Source of the DNA: Flavihumibacter sp.
Lineage (GTDB): Bacteria > Bacteroidota > Bacteroidia > Chitinophagales > Chitinophagaceae
Assembly (NCBI GenBank): GCA_025455285.1
Contig: JALOMU010000090.1
Span: 1-6,734, forward strand
Reading direction: 5' to 3'
Length of the DNA stretch: 6,734 nt
The number at the start of each line of letters is the position of its first letter. Position 1 is the stretch's first letter. Positions 6,464 through 6,734 of this stretch are shown here, piece after piece. A model generated the notes under the pieces. It saw only the letters and a list, made by a program, of their open reading frames with translations, ran no database searches and was not told the DNA's origin. A program made the position numbers and the translations under genes.

Positions 6464-6734
6464 TTTCTATATTTTTTTTCTTAACCGGCGCTTTGAGCAA
6501 ACTTGCGAAAAGCACATACAATCCAGGTATTACCAGCACACCAAAGAGTGTACCGATCAACATACCCCCAGCAGCTGCGGTACCAATGGAACGGTTACCC
6601 ATGGCACCGGCACCAGAAGCAAGACAAAGTGGTAATAAGCCCGCAATAAATGCAAAGGAGGTCATCAGAATCGGACGCAAACGCGATGCAGCACCTTCGA
6701 CTGCCGCCTCCAGCACAGAGCGACCTTCTTCCCT
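6438..6734 (-). CDS. RND efflux pump inner membrane transporter (AcrB/HAE1-like), C-terminal fragment, 5' end beyond window
   Basis: Only the last 98 residues are present; the frame is open to the right edge. They read REEGRSVLEAAVEGA, then RLRPILMTSFAFIAGLLPL, a Gly-rich stretch SGAGAMGNRSIGTAAAGGM, and a final hydrophobic helix IGTLFGVLVIPGLYVLFASL before a basic, polar tail. This matches the last two transmembrane helices of AcrB-type proton-driven pumps, where RLRPILMTS and GxGAxxxxxIGTxxxGGM are conserved landmarks. The pump captures substrates from the periplasm or inner membrane and passes them to the outer membrane factor encoded immediately downstream. The two reading frames overlap by 26 nt (or 8 nt with the alternative start), which suggests translational coupling. 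The periplasmic adaptor gene is not in view and would be expected further upstream. The truncation is due to the window edge, not damage. Confidence 0.93.
   Translation of the reverse strand, partial: REEGRSVLEAAVEGAASRLRPILMTSFAFIAGLLPLCLASGAGAMGNRSIGTAAAGGMLIGTLFGVLVIPGLYVLFASLLKAPVKKKNIENETIDGDA

Noticed and set aside
6285..6635. Plus-strand 116-codon open frame crossing the efflux gene junction
   Set aside because: It is antisense to both the outer membrane factor and the RND pump, which are clearly coding on the minus strand.

Overview
The window looks like a chromosomal segment of a Bacteroidota bacterium, probably Chitinophagaceae-like. The evidence is a secreted protein with a type IX secretion system (T9SS) C-terminal sorting domain, a Tat-exported sugar-isomerase-fold protein, A-rich start contexts with little use of Shine-Dalgarno sites, and moderate GC. 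This assignment is inferred from protein style, not from a marker gene.

Layout from left to right: (1) Positions 1-1841, minus strand: a 613-residue portion of an ABC exporter half-transporter (membrane domain plus ATPase) whose C-terminal end lies beyond the left edge. (2) Positions 1842-1960: a short divergent intergenic region. It is strongly purine-rich on the plus strand and holds three 15-bp tandem repeat copies and a candidate -7 element for the exporter. (3) Positions 1961-3910, plus strand: a secreted multidomain protein whose N-terminal half is clearly PNGase F-like (glycoprotein N-glycan amidase fold), followed by beta-rich modules and a T9SS type A-like tail. (4) Positions 3985-4959, plus strand: a Tat-signal, probably lipid-anchored TIM-barrel protein of the sugar phosphate isomerase/epimerase family. 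(5) Positions 4982-6463, minus strand: a TolC/OprM-type outer membrane efflux lipoprotein, which overlaps (6) positions 6438-6734, minus strand: the C-terminal end of an RND efflux pump that enters from the right edge. A hairpin terminator sits exactly at the convergent junction of (4) and (5).

There are two functional themes. The RND pump and outer membrane factor form the distal part of a tripartite efflux operon; the adaptor would be expected beyond the right edge. The two plus-strand genes encode exported proteins that may act on glycans: one resembles an enzyme that cuts N-glycans from glycoproteins, the other is a sugar isomerase/epimerase fold. Whether they work together is inference from adjacency only. 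I see no rRNA, tRNA, CRISPR array, insertion sequence or phage gene. The most interesting element is the PNGase F-like protein, which keeps the nucleophile-side Asp, a key Glu and all six disulfide cysteines but replaces several other active-site or sugar-binding residues. I do not see convincing evidence of a wholly new system.
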